From contig PGZT01000013.1 in NCBI GenBank assembly GCA_002841455.1, positions 1 through 35,875 on the forward strand: DNA of 35,875 nt, given 5' to 3'. The translations under genes and the position numbers were made by a program. Source of the DNA: Firmicutes bacterium HGW-Firmicutes-21. GTDB lineage: Bacteria; Bacillota; Clostridia; Oscillospirales; CAG-382. This document shows, one piece after another, positions 8,332 to 18,931 of the stretch. The notes beneath the pieces were generated by a model. It ran no database searches. It saw only the letters and a list, made by a program, of their open reading frames with translations, and was not told where the DNA came from. How positions within the stretch are numbered: the first letter of the stretch is position 1; every line of letters begins with the position of its first letter.

Positions 8332-8793
8332 GTGAAGGTAAAAAGACAGAAGGCCATACTGGATTTTATTACAAAAACCGACATCGATACGCAGGAGGAG
8401 CTTCAGGCAAGGCTTAAGGACGCCGGTTATGAGGTTACTCAGGCGACAATTTCCAGGGATATAAGGGAACTCGGGCTTGTCAAAACCTCTTCGGGCAGAG
8501 GAGGATATAAGTATGTACAAAACGCTCTTAAGCAAAAGGAAAGCATAACAGGTAAATTCTCGGCAATACTGACACAAGCGGCGCATTCGGTGGATTGCGC
8601 CCAAAACCTTGTTGTTATAAAAACCTACACCGGCATGGGAAGTGCGGCAGGTGCGGCGGTTGATTCTATGGAGCTTCCCGGCGTTATCGGCTCGCTTGCG
8701 GGCGACGATACCCTGCTTATTATTACTCGGGACGAGGAAACGGCAGGCAGACTATACGACAGCTTCTCTATGCTGTTCGGACAGAATAAGTAA
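8332..8793 (+). CDS. argR: Arginine repressor
   Basis: KRQKAILDFITKTDIDTQEELQARLKDAGYEVTQATISRDIRELGLVK and the C-terminal GTIAGDDT-like GSLAGDDTLLIITR. Confidence 0.95.
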   Translation: MKVKRQKAILDFITKTDIDTQEELQARLKDAGYEVTQATISRDIRELGLVKTSSGRGGYKYVQNALKQKESITGKFSAILTQAAHSVDCAQNLVVIKTYTGMGSAAGAAVDSMELPGVIGSLAGDDTLLIITRDEETAGRLYDSFSMLFGQNK

Positions 8794-8795
8794 TT

Positions 8796-10487
8796 ATGTT
8801 AGCATCCGTACATATCGAAAATATCGCTCTGATAAAGAATATAGATATCTCGTTCGGAGGCGGCTTCAATGTACTTACAGGCGAGACGGGAGCAGGCAAG
8901 AGTATAATTATCGATGCTTTGTCCCTTCTCTGCGGCGCTCGCAGCGACAGAGAGATTATCCGCTCCGGCGAGGACAACGCACTTGTTGAGGGTGTTTTTA
9001 CCGAGCTTGGCAAGGAGACGCTTGCGTTGCTTGCCGAGCAGGATATTTATCCGGACGAGGACGGCCTGTTGCTGCTGCAAAGACGGCTGTCCGCAGACGG
9101 CAGAACGGTTGCAAGGATAGGAACCCGCCAGGTCCCCGCCTCAAAGCTGCGGGAAGCGGCGTCCGTTCTTATCGCCATTCACGGTCAGCAGGACACACAA
9201 ATACTTGCGGACGAGCAGAAGCAGCTTATTTTGCTGGATAACTTTGCGCAAAATTCCGCCTTGATAGACATTTACCGCTCGGAATACAATAAATACACCG
9301 CTCTGTTAGAGAAGCGGCGTTCCCTACGCAGTACCGAGGACGAGAAGAGCTTTCGGCTTGATATGATAAATTACAGGCTTGCCGAGATAGAGAAGGCACG
9401 ACTCTCCGCAGACGAGGAGGACAAGCTTAATGCCGAACGCACAATGCTCTCAAACAGCGAGCGGATTATAACCCATACCAACGAGGTGTACGACAGTTTA
9501 TACCGTAATCAGAACAGTGCCGCAGATCGAATATCCGCCGCTATAAATTCGCTCCGACAGCTGAGCGGCATTATCCCCGAGGCGGACAGCCTTATAGAAC
9601 GGCTCACCGAGGCTAAATACGAGCTTGATGATATTTCGGAGCAGATTCAACCCTACACAGAGCAGGACGGAGAGAATCCGCTGAAACGGTTAGATGCGGT
9701 TGAGGAACGATTGGAGCAGATTAATTCCCTTAAACGGAAGTACAAGAGCGATGTTGAGGGAATACTAAATGAATATAACAGGCTTACGGAGGAAAAGGAT
9801 AATATAGAATACGCCTCCGAGCTGCTGGAGCAGCTGGAAGAGCAGATAAAAGAACAGACAGCCGTTTTGAATGAAAGTGCCGACGCACTCAATAAATCAA
9901 GAAGCGTCGCCGCGGCGGAGCTGATTAAAAAAGCTCGGGAAACACTTGTGTTTTTGGATATGCCGTCGGTAGAATTTGATGTTGAATTTACTAAAAAGGA
10001 TTTTGGCAATAACGGAAACACAGAGGTCAGCCTTTTAATAAGCGCAAACATCGGCGAGGCTCCCAAGCCGATAGCAAAAATAGCGTCGGGAGGCGAACTG
10101 TCCCGTGTTATGCTTGCTCTAAAAAACATCTCGTCAAGGGGAGAGAACCCCGTAATGATTTTTGATGAGATAGATACCGGAATATCCGGTAAAACAAGCG
10201 ATAAAATCGGGATAAAGCTGTCCGAAACCGCAAAAGTAGGCGGATGCCAGGTTATCTGCGTAACACATTCGGCGCAGATTGCGGCAAGAGCGGACACGCA
10301 CCTTCTTATCTCCAAGGAGGAAGCGGACGGCAGAACAACTACAAGAATCAACGAGCTGTTCGGAGACGAAAGAGTGAACGAGATTTCCCGAATAATCGGC
10401 GGTGTTACAATTACCGATACGGTGCGAAAAACAGCCGAGGAGATGCTGTCCAAGCAGGCACAACAAACAATAAATACTTCGTATTGA
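8796..10487 (+). CDS. recN: DNA repair protein RecN
   Basis: LASVHIENIALIKNIDISFGGGFNVLTGETGAGKSIIIDAL Walker A, SGGELSRVMLALK signature, MIFDEIDTGISG Walker B. Confidence 0.97.
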   Translation: MLASVHIENIALIKNIDISFGGGFNVLTGETGAGKSIIIDALSLLCGARSDREIIRSGEDNALVEGVFTELGKETLALLAEQDIYPDEDGLLLLQRRLSADGRTVARIGTRQVPASKLREAASVLIAIHGQQDTQILADEQKQLILLDNFAQNSALIDIYRSEYNKYTALLEKRRSLRSTEDEKSFRLDMINYRLAEIEKARLSADEEDKLNAERTMLSNSERIITHTNEVYDSLYRNQNSAADRISAAINSLRQLSGIIPEADSLIERLTEAKYELDDISEQIQPYTEQDGENPLKRLDAVEERLEQINSLKRKYKSDVEGILNEYNRLTEEKDNIEYASELLEQLEEQIKEQTAVLNESADALNKSRSVAAAELIKKARETLVFLDMPSVEFDVEFTKKDFGNNGNTEVSLLISANIGEAPKPIAKIASGGELSRVMLALKNISSRGENPVMIFDEIDTGISGKTSDKIGIKLSETAKVGGCQVICVTHSAQIAARADTHLLISKEEADGRTTTRINELFGDERVNEISRIIGGVTITDTVRKTAEEMLSKQAQQTINTSY

Positions 10488-10498
10488 GAGGAAGAACC

Positions 10499-10795
10499 AT
10501 GTTATCCACTAAGCAGCGTGCTTTTTTGCGTTCCATAGCAAACACCACCGAGACCTTCCACCAGATTGGAAAAAACGGCTTGACGGAGAATCTTTTAAAG
10601 ACACTTTCCGATGCTCTTGAGGCAAGAGAGCTAATAAAAATACAGATACTCGAGACCTGTCCCGATACACCGAAGGATATAATGAACACGCTCTGCCCCG
10701 CGCTCCGCTGTGAGCCTGTGCAGGTGATAGGCAGAAAAGTGGTTATCTATCGTCCCTCGTTTGACAAGCCGCTGATAAAGCTGCCTGTAAAATAA
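10499..10795 (+). CDS. yhbY: YhbY-type (CRM domain) RNA-binding protein
   Basis: MLSTKQRAFLRSIANTTETFHQIGKNGLTENLLKTLSDALEARELIKIQIL; true start at 10499 in the longer ORF. Confidence 0.93.
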   Translation: MLSTKQRAFLRSIANTTETFHQIGKNGLTENLLKTLSDALEARELIKIQILETCPDTPKDIMNTLCPALRCEPVQVIGRKVVIYRPSFDKPLIKLPVK

Positions 10796-10813
10796 AAAAC
10801 GGCAGGTGAACGG

Positions 10814-11386
10814 ATGAAAACAGGAATATTCGGCGGAACCTTCGACCCCGTACACATTGGGCATGTCCGTGCGACGGAGGCATTTGTTTACGAACTCGCT
10901 CTTGACCGCCTGTTTGTTCTGCCAAACTGTCTGCCTCCGTTAAAGGATAAGGAGAGCGCCTCCGCAGAGGACAGGCTGGCGATGCTCAAGATAGCCTTTT
11001 CGGACATGGAAGGGGTGCAGGTCGATGATTTTGAGCTTAAAAACGGAGGCACCAGCTACACCTATAAAACAATTGAGCATTACAGGGCTTTGTTCCCGCA
11101 AGACAGGCTTTTTTTACTGATAGGGGACGATAACCTTTTAATATTCCGAAAATGGGTAAACTTTGATTATATCATAAAAAACTGTACGATTTGCGTTGCG
11201 GCTCGTTCCGGAGCCGACATAACCCGAGATACGGCTGTGCTCAAGCAAAAATACAACGCCGATATCAGGGTGCTGTCATATACCCCTACGGTAATTTCCT
11301 CCACCGAGCTGAGAGAGAGGCTTACAGTCGATTTATTGCCTGTCGGAGTTTATGACTTCATTCGTGAAAAAGGACTTTACAGATGA
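10814..11386 (+). CDS. nadD: Nicotinate-nucleotide adenylyltransferase
   Basis: GIFGGTFDPVHIGHVRATEAF and the SSTELRERL C-terminal motif. Confidence 0.95.
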   Translation: MKTGIFGGTFDPVHIGHVRATEAFVYELALDRLFVLPNCLPPLKDKESASAEDRLAMLKIAFSDMEGVQVDDFELKNGGTSYTYKTIEHYRALFPQDRLFLLIGDDNLLIFRKWVNFDYIIKNCTICVAARSGADITRDTAVLKQKYNADIRVLSYTPTVISSTELRERLTVDLLPVGVYDFIREKGLYR

Positions 11387-12036
11387 CAATGACCGAAAAA
11401 ATCATCAAGGATCTGCGACTGTCAAACGAACGGTTTCTGCACACCTTAGGTGTTGCCGATTGTGTAAAACGGCTTGCGGAGCGGCATTTCCCTTTGCTTT
11501 CAACCGAAAAATTGGAGGTTGCGGCATTGCTGCACGATTTTACAAAGGAATATTCGACCGACAAGCAGCTTGTTCTGTGCAAAAAGTACAATATTGTCAT
11601 GACCGATGAGGAAGCGAAAACACCCAAGCTCTATCATGCAAAAACGGCGGCCGCAATAGCAAAGGATACATATGGGGTTGACGATTATACCGCATCCGCC
11701 ATATACTATCATACAACGGGCAGGGCGAATATGACCGATGCCGAGCTTTGTCTTTATTTTGCGGATTATATTGAGGATTACAGGACAGACAAGGCCTGCA
11801 TTAAGGTCAGGGAATACTACCAAAAGCTCCTTGCAAAGGAACGGGACCATCTCGTCGCACTTAAAAAGGGAGTCCTTTACTCATATGACTCAACAATAAT
11901 GCATCTGATAAAAAAGGGCGAAAACATAAACCCGACAACAATTGAAGCAAGAAATCAGCTTGTTGACGAAATCAAACAAAACGGAGAAAGGAAAACAAAA
12001 AATGACAGACAACGAACAGGTAAAAAAAGCAAATGA
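11383..12036 (+). CDS. yqeK: YqeK family HD-domain hydrolase
   Basis: RFLHTLGVADCVKRLAERH, AALLHDFTKEYS, YYHTTGRANM motifs; between nadD and rsfS; 3' end overlaps the rsfS start. Confidence 0.92.
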   Translation: MTMTEKIIKDLRLSNERFLHTLGVADCVKRLAERHFPLLSTEKLEVAALLHDFTKEYSTDKQLVLCKKYNIVMTDEEAKTPKLYHAKTAAAIAKDTYGVDDYTASAIYYHTTGRANMTDAELCLYFADYIEDYRTDKACIKVREYYQKLLAKERDHLVALKKGVLYSYDSTIMHLIKKGENINPTTIEARNQLVDEIKQNGERKTKNDRQRTGKKSK

Positions 12037-12388
12037 GCTTGCAGAGGTAATTTTTAAAGCTCTTGAGGATAAAAAAGGTATAGACACCACCCTGCTTGAG
12101 GTCGGAAAGCAGACTGTTCTGGCGGATTACTTTGTGATTTGCACGGGAACCTCCAACACTCATGTAAAGGCGCTTGCGGGCGAGGTTGAGTTCAAAACAA
12201 CAGAGGAGCTGGGCATAAAGCCCAACCATATCGAGGGATACTCCGACAATACATGGACACTGCTTGATTACGGCTCCGTTATAGTACACATATTTACAAA
12301 CGAGGGCAGAGAATTTTACAAGCTGGAGAAACTATGGAAGGATGCCTCTGTAAATATAATTGACAACACACAAAAGGAAGATAAATAA
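12002..12388 (+). CDS. rsfS: Ribosomal silencing factor RsfS
   Basis: [51 protein letters not shown]; start at 12002 chosen over 11942. Confidence 0.95.
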   Translation: MTDNEQVKKANELAEVIFKALEDKKGIDTTLLEVGKQTVLADYFVICTGTSNTHVKALAGEVEFKTTEELGIKPNHIEGYSDNTWTLLDYGSVIVHIFTNEGREFYKLEKLWKDASVNIIDNTQKEDK

Positions 12389-12390
12389 AC

Positions 12391-14790
12391 ATGAAATATA
12401 ATTTTACCGCCATTGAAAAGAAGTGGCAGGACATCTGGGACGAAAAGAATGCGTTTATTGCGGAAAATGACTATACAAAGAAAAAATATTATGCCTTGAT
12501 TGAGTTCCCCTATCCTTCGGGTTCGGGGCTTCATGTCGGGCATCCGCGACCATATACGGCGCTGGACATTATCTCCCGCAAGCGGAGAATGCAGGGCTAT
12601 AATGTGCTGTTCCCGATGGGGTGGGATGCATTCGGACTGCCAACCGAGAACTATGCAATTAAGCATAAAATGCACCCTGCCGATGTAACAAAGCAGAATG
12701 TGGCACGCTTCAAGTCGCAACTTATATCACTGGGACTCTCCTTTGACTGGTCAAGAGAAATTAACACTACAGATCCTGAATATTACAAATGGACACAGTG
12801 GATTTTTCTTCGCCTTTTCAAAAAGGGTCTTGCTTATAAAAAAGAAATGTCTGTAAACTGGTGTACGCACTGCAAGGTTGTGCTTGCAAATGAGGAGGTT
12901 ATCGCCGGAGAGTGCGAGCGCTGCCACGGCGAGGTTATTCATAAGGCAAAGAGCCAATGGATGCTCAAAATCACCGATTATGCCGACAAGCTCCTCGACG
13001 ACCTTGAAACGGTTGACTATATCGAAAGGGTCAAGCTTGCCGAACGCAACTGGATAGGCCGCTCCTACGGTGCGGAGGTTGATTTTTCAACAACCGCAGG
13101 CGATAAGCTGCGCGTGTTCACCACACGTGCCGATACCTTGTTCGGTGCGACATATATGGTTATCGCTCCCGAGCATCCTTATATCGAAAAATGGAGGAGC
13201 AACCTTAAAAATTACGAACAGATTACCGCCTACAGAGAGCAGGCGACAAAAAAGAGCGACTTTGAGCGGACAGAGCTTGCAAAGGATAAAACGGGTGTAA
13301 AACTTGACGGCGTAACGGCAATCAACCCCGTAACAAATAAGGAAATACCGATTTTTGTATCCGATTATGTCCTGATTACTTACGGAACCGGTGCAATAAT
13401 GGCGGTGCCCGCACATGACGAGCGGGATTATGATTTTGCCAAGGCGTTTGAGCTTCCCATAGTGGAGGTTGTCGCAGGAGGCGATATAACAAAAGAAGCG
13501 TTTACGGATGTCGACAGCGGGATTATGATAAACTCGGGCTTTTTAAACGGGCTGGAGGTATCTGCCGCCAACGAAAAAATGGCGGAATTCCTTACGGAAA
13601 ACGGTTTGGGTGAGAAGAAGGTAAACTACAAGCTTAGGGACTGGATTTTTGCAAGACAAAGATATTGGGGCGAGCCTGTTCCGCTTGTCTGGTGCGGTTG
13701 CTGCGGATGGCAGCCTATTGACGAGAGCGAGCTTCCGTTACGGCTACCCGAGGTAACCTCATACGAGCCTACCGACAACGGAGAGAGTCCGCTTGCCGCT
13801 ATCACCGACTGGGTAAGCACCACCTGCCCCAAATGCGGGACTCCCGCAAAAAGAGAAACCGACACCATGCCCCAGTGGGCAGGCTCCTCCTGGTACTTCC
13901 TGCGGTACTGCGACCCGCACAACAGCGATTTTTTTGCCGCAAGGGAGACGCTTGATTATTGGATGCCGGTCGATTGGTACAACGGCGGTATGGAGCATGC
14001 CACGCTGCATCTGCTGTATTCCCGCTTCTGGTCAAAATTCCTGTATGACGAGGGATTGATTTCATGCCCGGAGCCTTATCTTAAACGCACCGCACACGGG
14101 ATGATTCTAGGCGAGGACGGCGAAAAGATGAGCAAATCAGAGGGTAAAGCCATTAATCCCGACGATGTTGTCCGTGATTACGGAGCAGATACTCTGCGTC
14201 TTTATGAGATGTTTATAGGTGATTTTGAAAAAAGCGCGCCCTGGTCTACAAAAAGCGTTAAGGGCTGCAAGCGTTTCCTTGAGCGTTTTGCCGAGCTCTC
14301 GACAATGATAACAAGAGATAAAGACGGAGACCTTGAGAGAGAGCTGCACCTTACAATTAAAAAGGTTACGAACGATATTGAGGACATGAAGTTCAACACC
14401 GCAATTGCGGCTATGATGAGCCTTATAAACAGCATTTACGCCAAGGGCGGAATAGATAAAGAGAGCCTTATGCTTTTTATTACCATACTCTGTCCCTTCG
14501 CCCCGCATATCTGCGAGGAGATGTGGGAGAATTTAGGCGGAAAAGGACTCTGCTCATTAACCTCATGGCCGCAATATAATGAGGAAAAAACCAAGGTAGA
14601 CGAGGTGGAGATAGCAATACAAATCAACGGTAAGGTGAAGTCTGCCGTTACCGTTCCGTCAGATTGCGACGAGGCAACCGCTTTTGGTATAATAGAGCGG
14701 AGCGGAAGGCTTACGGCATTTACCGAGGGTAAAACCATCGTTAAAAAGATATATATACCAAACAGGATATTCAATATAGTGGTTAAGTAA
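12391..14790 (+). CDS. leuS: Leucyl-tRNA synthetase
   Basis: [24 protein letters not shown]-type motif and KMSKSEG motif; 799 aa. Confidence 0.98.
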   Translation: MKYNFTAIEKKWQDIWDEKNAFIAENDYTKKKYYALIEFPYPSGSGLHVGHPRPYTALDIISRKRRMQGYNVLFPMGWDAFGLPTENYAIKHKMHPADVTKQNVARFKSQLISLGLSFDWSREINTTDPEYYKWTQWIFLRLFKKGLAYKKEMSVNWCTHCKVVLANEEVIAGECERCHGEVIHKAKSQWMLKITDYADKLLDDLETVDYIERVKLAERNWIGRSYGAEVDFSTTAGDKLRVFTTRADTLFGATYMVIAPEHPYIEKWRSNLKNYEQITAYREQATKKSDFERTELAKDKTGVKLDGVTAINPVTNKEIPIFVSDYVLITYGTGAIMAVPAHDERDYDFAKAFELPIVEVVAGGDITKEAFTDVDSGIMINSGFLNGLEVSAANEKMAEFLTENGLGEKKVNYKLRDWIFARQRYWGEPVPLVWCGCCGWQPIDESELPLRLPEVTSYEPTDNGESPLAAITDWVSTTCPKCGTPAKRETDTMPQWAGSSWYFLRYCDPHNSDFFAARETLDYWMPVDWYNGGMEHATLHLLYSRFWSKFLYDEGLISCPEPYLKRTAHGMILGEDGEKMSKSEGKAINPDDVVRDYGADTLRLYEMFIGDFEKSAPWSTKSVKGCKRFLERFAELSTMITRDKDGDLERELHLTIKKVTNDIEDMKFNTAIAAMMSLINSIYAKGGIDKESLMLFITILCPFAPHICEEMWENLGGKGLCSLTSWPQYNEEKTKVDEVEIAIQINGKVKSAVTVPSDCDEATAFGIIERSGRLTAFTEGKTIVKKIYIPNRIFNIVVK

Positions 14791-14793
14791 AAT

Positions 14794-14815
14794 TTTGAGA
14801 GCTAAATCTTTCAAA
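14794..14815. repeat. Second copy of the 22-nt TAAATCTTTCAAA hairpin, after leuS
   Basis: TTTGAGAGCTAAATCTTTCAAA, 20/22 identical to 6649-6670. Confidence 0.6.
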
Positions 14816-14840
14816 TTACTACCGAAAGGCATGGTAGAAA

Positions 14841-15731
14841 ATGTCTGAAATAATCAGAGCAATGACAAGGGACGGCTCGGCGAGAGCGTTGATAATAGAT
14901 TCAAAGGAAATAGTGGCAAGGGCGACCGAGATACACAAAACGCTACCCACGGCAACCGCCGCATTGGGACGGATACTGACGGCGGCTTCGCTAATGGGGA
15001 GCCTTTTAGGTGAGGAAACCGACCTTTTAACCCTTCGCTTCAAGGGCGACGGAGGTGGCGGTACGATTGTCGCGACAAGCGACTATATGGGGAATGTCAG
15101 GGGGTTTATACAGAACCCGTCCTTCGATAAACCGCTTAAGGAAAACGGCAAGCTGGATGTCGGCAGCTGTGTCGGAAAGGGTATGCTTTATGTTCTTCGG
15201 GACACGGGAGGCAACGAGCCATATATCGGAGTATCCGAGATTGTCAGCGGCGAGGTTGCCGAGGATATCGCTTATTATTACGCAACGAGCGAGCAAATCC
15301 CCACCGTTTGTGTGCTTGGCGTGCTTGTCGACATCAATTACAGCTGCAAAGCGGCCGGCGGCTTGCTTTTACAGCTGCTACCCTTCGCAGACGAGAGCAT
15401 TATCGATAAAATAGAGGAAAACATTAAAGGGACTCCGCATATAACCTCTCTGCTTACCGAAAGGAGCCTCAAGGAAATACTCGGAACCTATCTTGACGGA
15501 ATTGAATATGATATTTTTGACGAGCTTGAATGCGGATATAAATGCGTATGCAGCAGGGATAAAACCGATGCCGCATTGATTTCACTTGGCAGGACCGAGC
15601 TTGACAAGCTGCTTGAGAACCCCGAGAAAACAGAGCTGACCTGTCAGTTCTGTGATAATATTTACTATTATTCCGAGCAACAGCTGAGCGAACTGCGGGA
15701 ACAAATCGAGGACGGAGATGAGCACGATTAA
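14841..15731 (+). CDS. hslO: Hsp33 redox-regulated chaperone
   Basis: RFKGDGGGGTIVATSDYMGNVRGF and C-terminal CVC...CQFC zinc-type motif. Confidence 0.96.
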   Translation: MSEIIRAMTRDGSARALIIDSKEIVARATEIHKTLPTATAALGRILTAASLMGSLLGEETDLLTLRFKGDGGGGTIVATSDYMGNVRGFIQNPSFDKPLKENGKLDVGSCVGKGMLYVLRDTGGNEPYIGVSEIVSGEVAEDIAYYYATSEQIPTVCVLGVLVDINYSCKAAGGLLLQLLPFADESIIDKIEENIKGTPHITSLLTERSLKEILGTYLDGIEYDIFDELECGYKCVCSRDKTDAALISLGRTELDKLLENPEKTELTCQFCDNIYYYSEQQLSELREQIEDGDEHD

Positions 15732-16806
15732 CGGCAGGAATATTTATAAAAAGCTTGAGAACGAGGGTTACGATGCGGCGGTTTTTTTTGACGAGATAAA
15801 CCAGCGGTATCTTACGGGCTTTCATTCAACCGACGGGATTGTGTTGGTTGATGAGCGGGAGACCGCACTCATTGTAGACAGCCGTTATTACGAGGCTGCC
15901 GTTCTCGCGAAATCAAACGGCTTATTACAGGAGGATGTTACCCCTTATCTGCTGTCAAACCGTGCGATGGACAGCCTTATCGACCATATGGAGAAAAAGA
16001 GCATTTCCTCTCTTGCGTTTGATAAAACCATTCTAACGGTTGCTCAGGCGGAGAGATTGGAGAGAGCACTTCCAAAGCATAAAATCGGCGGATTATCAGA
16101 CATATGCGGAACACAAAGACAGATAAAAAGCAAGGCAGAAATCAAGAGCATAAAGGCGGCTCAGGAGATAACCGATGCCGCCTTCTCGCATATATTATCC
16201 TTTATACGGGAGGGTGTAACCGAAACCGAGGTTGCCGCAGAGCTTGAATATTTCTGCCGCAGGAGCGGTGCGGACGGAATGGCTTTTAATACCATAGCCG
16301 TTTCCGGAGCGAACAGCTCGCTGCCGCACGGAGTCCCTTCTAAAATACCGCTTACCAAGAATTCGTTTTTTACGATGGACTACGGAGCCAAATATAACGG
16401 CTATTGCTCGGATATGACGAGGACCGTAGTGCTGGGCAGAGCCGACAGCGAGATGAGGCATGTATACGAAACGGTATTAACAGCTCAAAGAAAATCACTT
16501 GAAACCGTAAAGAGCGGGGTAACGGGTATCGAGGTGGACTTTGCGGCAAGAAATTATATTTATGCAAGCGGCTATGAGGGCTTCTTCGGACATTCCACAG
16601 GTCATTCACTCGGGCTTGAGATTCACGAACAGCCTCGTTTTTCCACCGCTTCGGGGGAAAAGGTTATGGCGGGAGCGGTTATGACGGTTGAACCGGGCAT
16701 TTATCTGCCGGGTAGATACGGTGTTAGGATAGAGGATTTAGTGTTGATTACCAAATCAGGCTGTAAGAATTTTACCCGTTCCTCAAAAGAGCTTATAGAA
16801 TTATAA
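15718..16806 (+). CDS. Xaa-Pro aminopeptidase / M24 family peptidase
   Basis: YLTGFHSTDGIVLV N-terminal creatinase-like domain, TMDYGAKYNGYCSDMTRTV, GHSTGHSLGLEIHEQPRFS, VMTVEPGIYLPGRYGVRIEDLV; 14-nt overlap with hslO. Confidence 0.95.
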   Translation: MSTINGRNIYKKLENEGYDAAVFFDEINQRYLTGFHSTDGIVLVDERETALIVDSRYYEAAVLAKSNGLLQEDVTPYLLSNRAMDSLIDHMEKKSISSLAFDKTILTVAQAERLERALPKHKIGGLSDICGTQRQIKSKAEIKSIKAAQEITDAAFSHILSFIREGVTETEVAAELEYFCRRSGADGMAFNTIAVSGANSSLPHGVPSKIPLTKNSFFTMDYGAKYNGYCSDMTRTVVLGRADSEMRHVYETVLTAQRKSLETVKSGVTGIEVDFAARNYIYASGYEGFFGHSTGHSLGLEIHEQPRFSTASGEKVMAGAVMTVEPGIYLPGRYGVRIEDLVLITKSGCKNFTRSSKELIEL

Positions 16807-16813
16807 AAAAAGC

Positions 16814-16842
16814 TTGACAGAATCTGTATTTGCATATACAAT
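16814..16842 (+). promoter_or_regulatory. efp promoter
   Basis: TTGACA (16814-16819), 17-nt spacer, TACAAT (16837-16842). Confidence 0.6.
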
Positions 16843-16897
16843 ATAGGATAGAATATTTTAGAAACAAAAGCAAAGGTGCTTTTGTTGAGGAGGACAT

Positions 16898-17455
16898 ATG
16901 GTATCAGCAGGCGATTTTAGAAACGGCCTGACCTTTGAGATGGATAACAATATCGTACAGATTATTGAGTTCCAGCATGTTAAGCCCGGTAAGGGTGCGG
17001 CTTTTGTTAGAACAAAGCTTAGAAATGTAGTTACCGGTTCGGTGGTGGAGACAACCTTCAACCCGTCGGCTAAGTTCCCGACGGCGGTTATAGAACGCAA
17101 GGATATGGAATACAGCTATAACGACGGCGATTTATATTATTTTATGGATTTAGAGACCTTCGATCAGCTTCCGCTCAACAAGGATAAGCTGCCCGATAAC
17201 TTTAAGTTTGTTAAAGAGGGAATGACCGTCAGGCTTGCTTCCTGCAAGGGAAGTGTGTTTTCGGTTGAACCTCCAATGTTTGTGGAGCTTTTAGTCGTTG
17301 AGAGCGAGCCGGGCGTTAAGGGCAACACCGCAACCAACGCAACCAAGCCCGCAAAGCTTGAGACGGGCGCAGAGATAAAAGTGCCTATGTTCATTAACGA
17401 GGGCGATGTTTTAAAAATAGACACACGCACCGGAGAGTATCTCGAAAGAGTATAA
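16898..17455 (+). CDS. efp: Elongation factor P
   Basis: [63 protein letters not shown]. Confidence 0.98.
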   Translation: MVSAGDFRNGLTFEMDNNIVQIIEFQHVKPGKGAAFVRTKLRNVVTGSVVETTFNPSAKFPTAVIERKDMEYSYNDGDLYYFMDLETFDQLPLNKDKLPDNFKFVKEGMTVRLASCKGSVFSVEPPMFVELLVVESEPGVKGNTATNATKPAKLETGAEIKVPMFINEGDVLKIDTRTGEYLERV

Positions 17456-17554
17456 GCTCCGACACACCATAAATTTTTCACACGGATCAGATTATTAACC
17501 TAAAAATTGTATTAGACGGAATGTCCCGTATATCGGGGCGGAAAGGAGCCGGAC

Positions 17555-17980
17555 ATGAACATTTCGGAGAAATCAGCTCATCTTAAAGGACTTATGGAGG
17601 GCATGGACTACGACCTCACAACCAAGGAGGGCAAGCTGTTTGCGGCTATTGCCGATCTTTTGGAGGATATTGCGCTGTCCGTTATTGATTTAGAGGACGA
17701 GGCGGCTGTTTTGGGCGATTATATCGAGGAAATAGACGAGGATTTGGGCGAGGTTGAGCGAGTCGTGTATGATGTGGACGATGACGATTATGACGACGAT
17801 GAATGCGATTGTGATTGCTGCTGCGAGGACGGTGATTGCTTAGAGCTTACCTGTCCCGCATGCGGAGAGCTTCTCTATCTCGATTACGACGAATTCGAGG
17901 ACAAGGATACTGTCGAGTGTCCCTCCTGCGGCAAGGTTCTCAGCGTGATTAAGGATGACGAGGACGAAACCGAGGAATAA
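17555..17980 (+). CDS. CD1247 N-terminal domain-like protein with C-terminal zinc-ribbon
   Basis: EKSAHLKGLMEGMDYDLTTKEGKLFAAIADLLEDIALSV...EIDEDLGEVERVV, acidic/Cys-rich linker, CPACGELL...CPSCGK. Confidence 0.8.
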   Translation: MNISEKSAHLKGLMEGMDYDLTTKEGKLFAAIADLLEDIALSVIDLEDEAAVLGDYIEEIDEDLGEVERVVYDVDDDDYDDDECDCDCCCEDGDCLELTCPACGELLYLDYDEFEDKDTVECPSCGKVLSVIKDDEDETEE

Positions 17981-18012
17981 TCCTTTTTATCGGATATTTT
18001 ATGTTCCATCAG

Positions 18013-18043
18013 TTAAGGCGGGTATTCTACCGCCTTAATATTT
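18013..18043 (+). terminator. Terminator after the CD1247-like gene
   Basis: TTAAGGCGG-N8-CCGCCTTAA followed by TATTTT. Confidence 0.7.
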
Positions 18044-18076
18044 TGCATAAAACTTTTTAGGAATCAGGCATAAAAA

Positions 18077-18883
18077 ATGGAAAAAATCAAAAGAGAAGTT
18101 ATAGACGCACACACACATATTTTCCCCGATACGCTTGCTGTCCGAGCCGCCGATAAGGTGGTTACATACTATAACCTGACCAGAGAGGGCGACGGAACCG
18201 CAGATATGCTCATTAAAGGCGGCGAGCCGTTTGAGAATATCAGATATGTAATCTCCGCCGCGGCGGTAAAACCCGAGCATGTCGTCAACGGCAACAATTT
18301 CCTGTTGGATGCCGCAAAAAAAGACAACCGCTTTATACCGCTCTGCTCGTTCCACCCCGATATGGATTATAACGAAGGAATAAAGGAGCTTGAACGGGTT
18401 AAAGCAGCGGGTGCAAAGGGAATAAAGCTCCATTCGGATTTTCAGCGCTTTCCCATAGACAGGGAGGATATCCTCCCGTTTTATCAAGCGTGTGCGGATT
18501 TAGCTCTGCCCATACTCTTTCATGTCGGAGACGAGAACAGCGATATTTCCTCACCGACAAGGTTGTACAGGGTTATAAGCCGTTTGCCCGAGCTGACCGC
18601 AATTGCGGCGCATATGTGCGGCTATCAAGCGTGGAACGAAGCGGAGGAGGTTCTTATAGGCACGCCCGTTTACACCGACACCTCGGACGCTTTAATCGGA
18701 CTCTCCCCCGAACGGCTGTATGATTTGATAAAAAAGCACTGTACAGACCGTATTATGTTCGGCAGCGATTATCCTCTTGCGTTTACCCATTCGGCGTACA
18801 ACGCATTGGAGGCTCTTCCTCTTACCGAGGAGGAGAAGGAAAATATCTACTCCGCCACCGCAAAAAAGGTGTTCGGATTGTAA
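18077..18883 (+). CDS. Amidohydrolase family metal-dependent hydrolase
   Basis: DAHTHIFPD, GIKLHSDFQ, LPILFHVGD, IAAHMCG, IMFGSDYPLAF metal-ligand motifs. Confidence 0.88.
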   Translation: MEKIKREVIDAHTHIFPDTLAVRAADKVVTYYNLTREGDGTADMLIKGGEPFENIRYVISAAAVKPEHVVNGNNFLLDAAKKDNRFIPLCSFHPDMDYNEGIKELERVKAAGAKGIKLHSDFQRFPIDREDILPFYQACADLALPILFHVGDENSDISSPTRLYRVISRLPELTAIAAHMCGYQAWNEAEEVLIGTPVYTDTSDALIGLSPERLYDLIKKHCTDRIMFGSDYPLAFTHSAYNALEALPLTEEEKENIYSATAKKVFGL

Positions 18884-18900
18884 ACAGAAATCATAAAGCA

Positions 18901-18930
18901 AGCGTGTTGCAAAAATGCAACACGCTCTTT
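18901..18930. terminator. Bidirectional terminator between the amidohydrolase gene (+) and radC (-)
   Basis: AGCGTGTTGCA-AAAA-TGCAACACGCT perfect 11-bp stem. Confidence 0.8.
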
Positions 18931-18931
18931 G

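Noticed and set aside
9653-10453. 266-aa antisense ORF opposite recN (Ser-rich)
   Set aside because: Serine/leucine-rich composition is typical of the reverse strand of a coding gene; recN motifs are unambiguous.
12389-12391. T-box leader for leuS or valS
   Set aside because: Only 2 nt separate rsfS and leuS and 13 nt separate the DUF1015 gene and valS; there is no space for a T-box.
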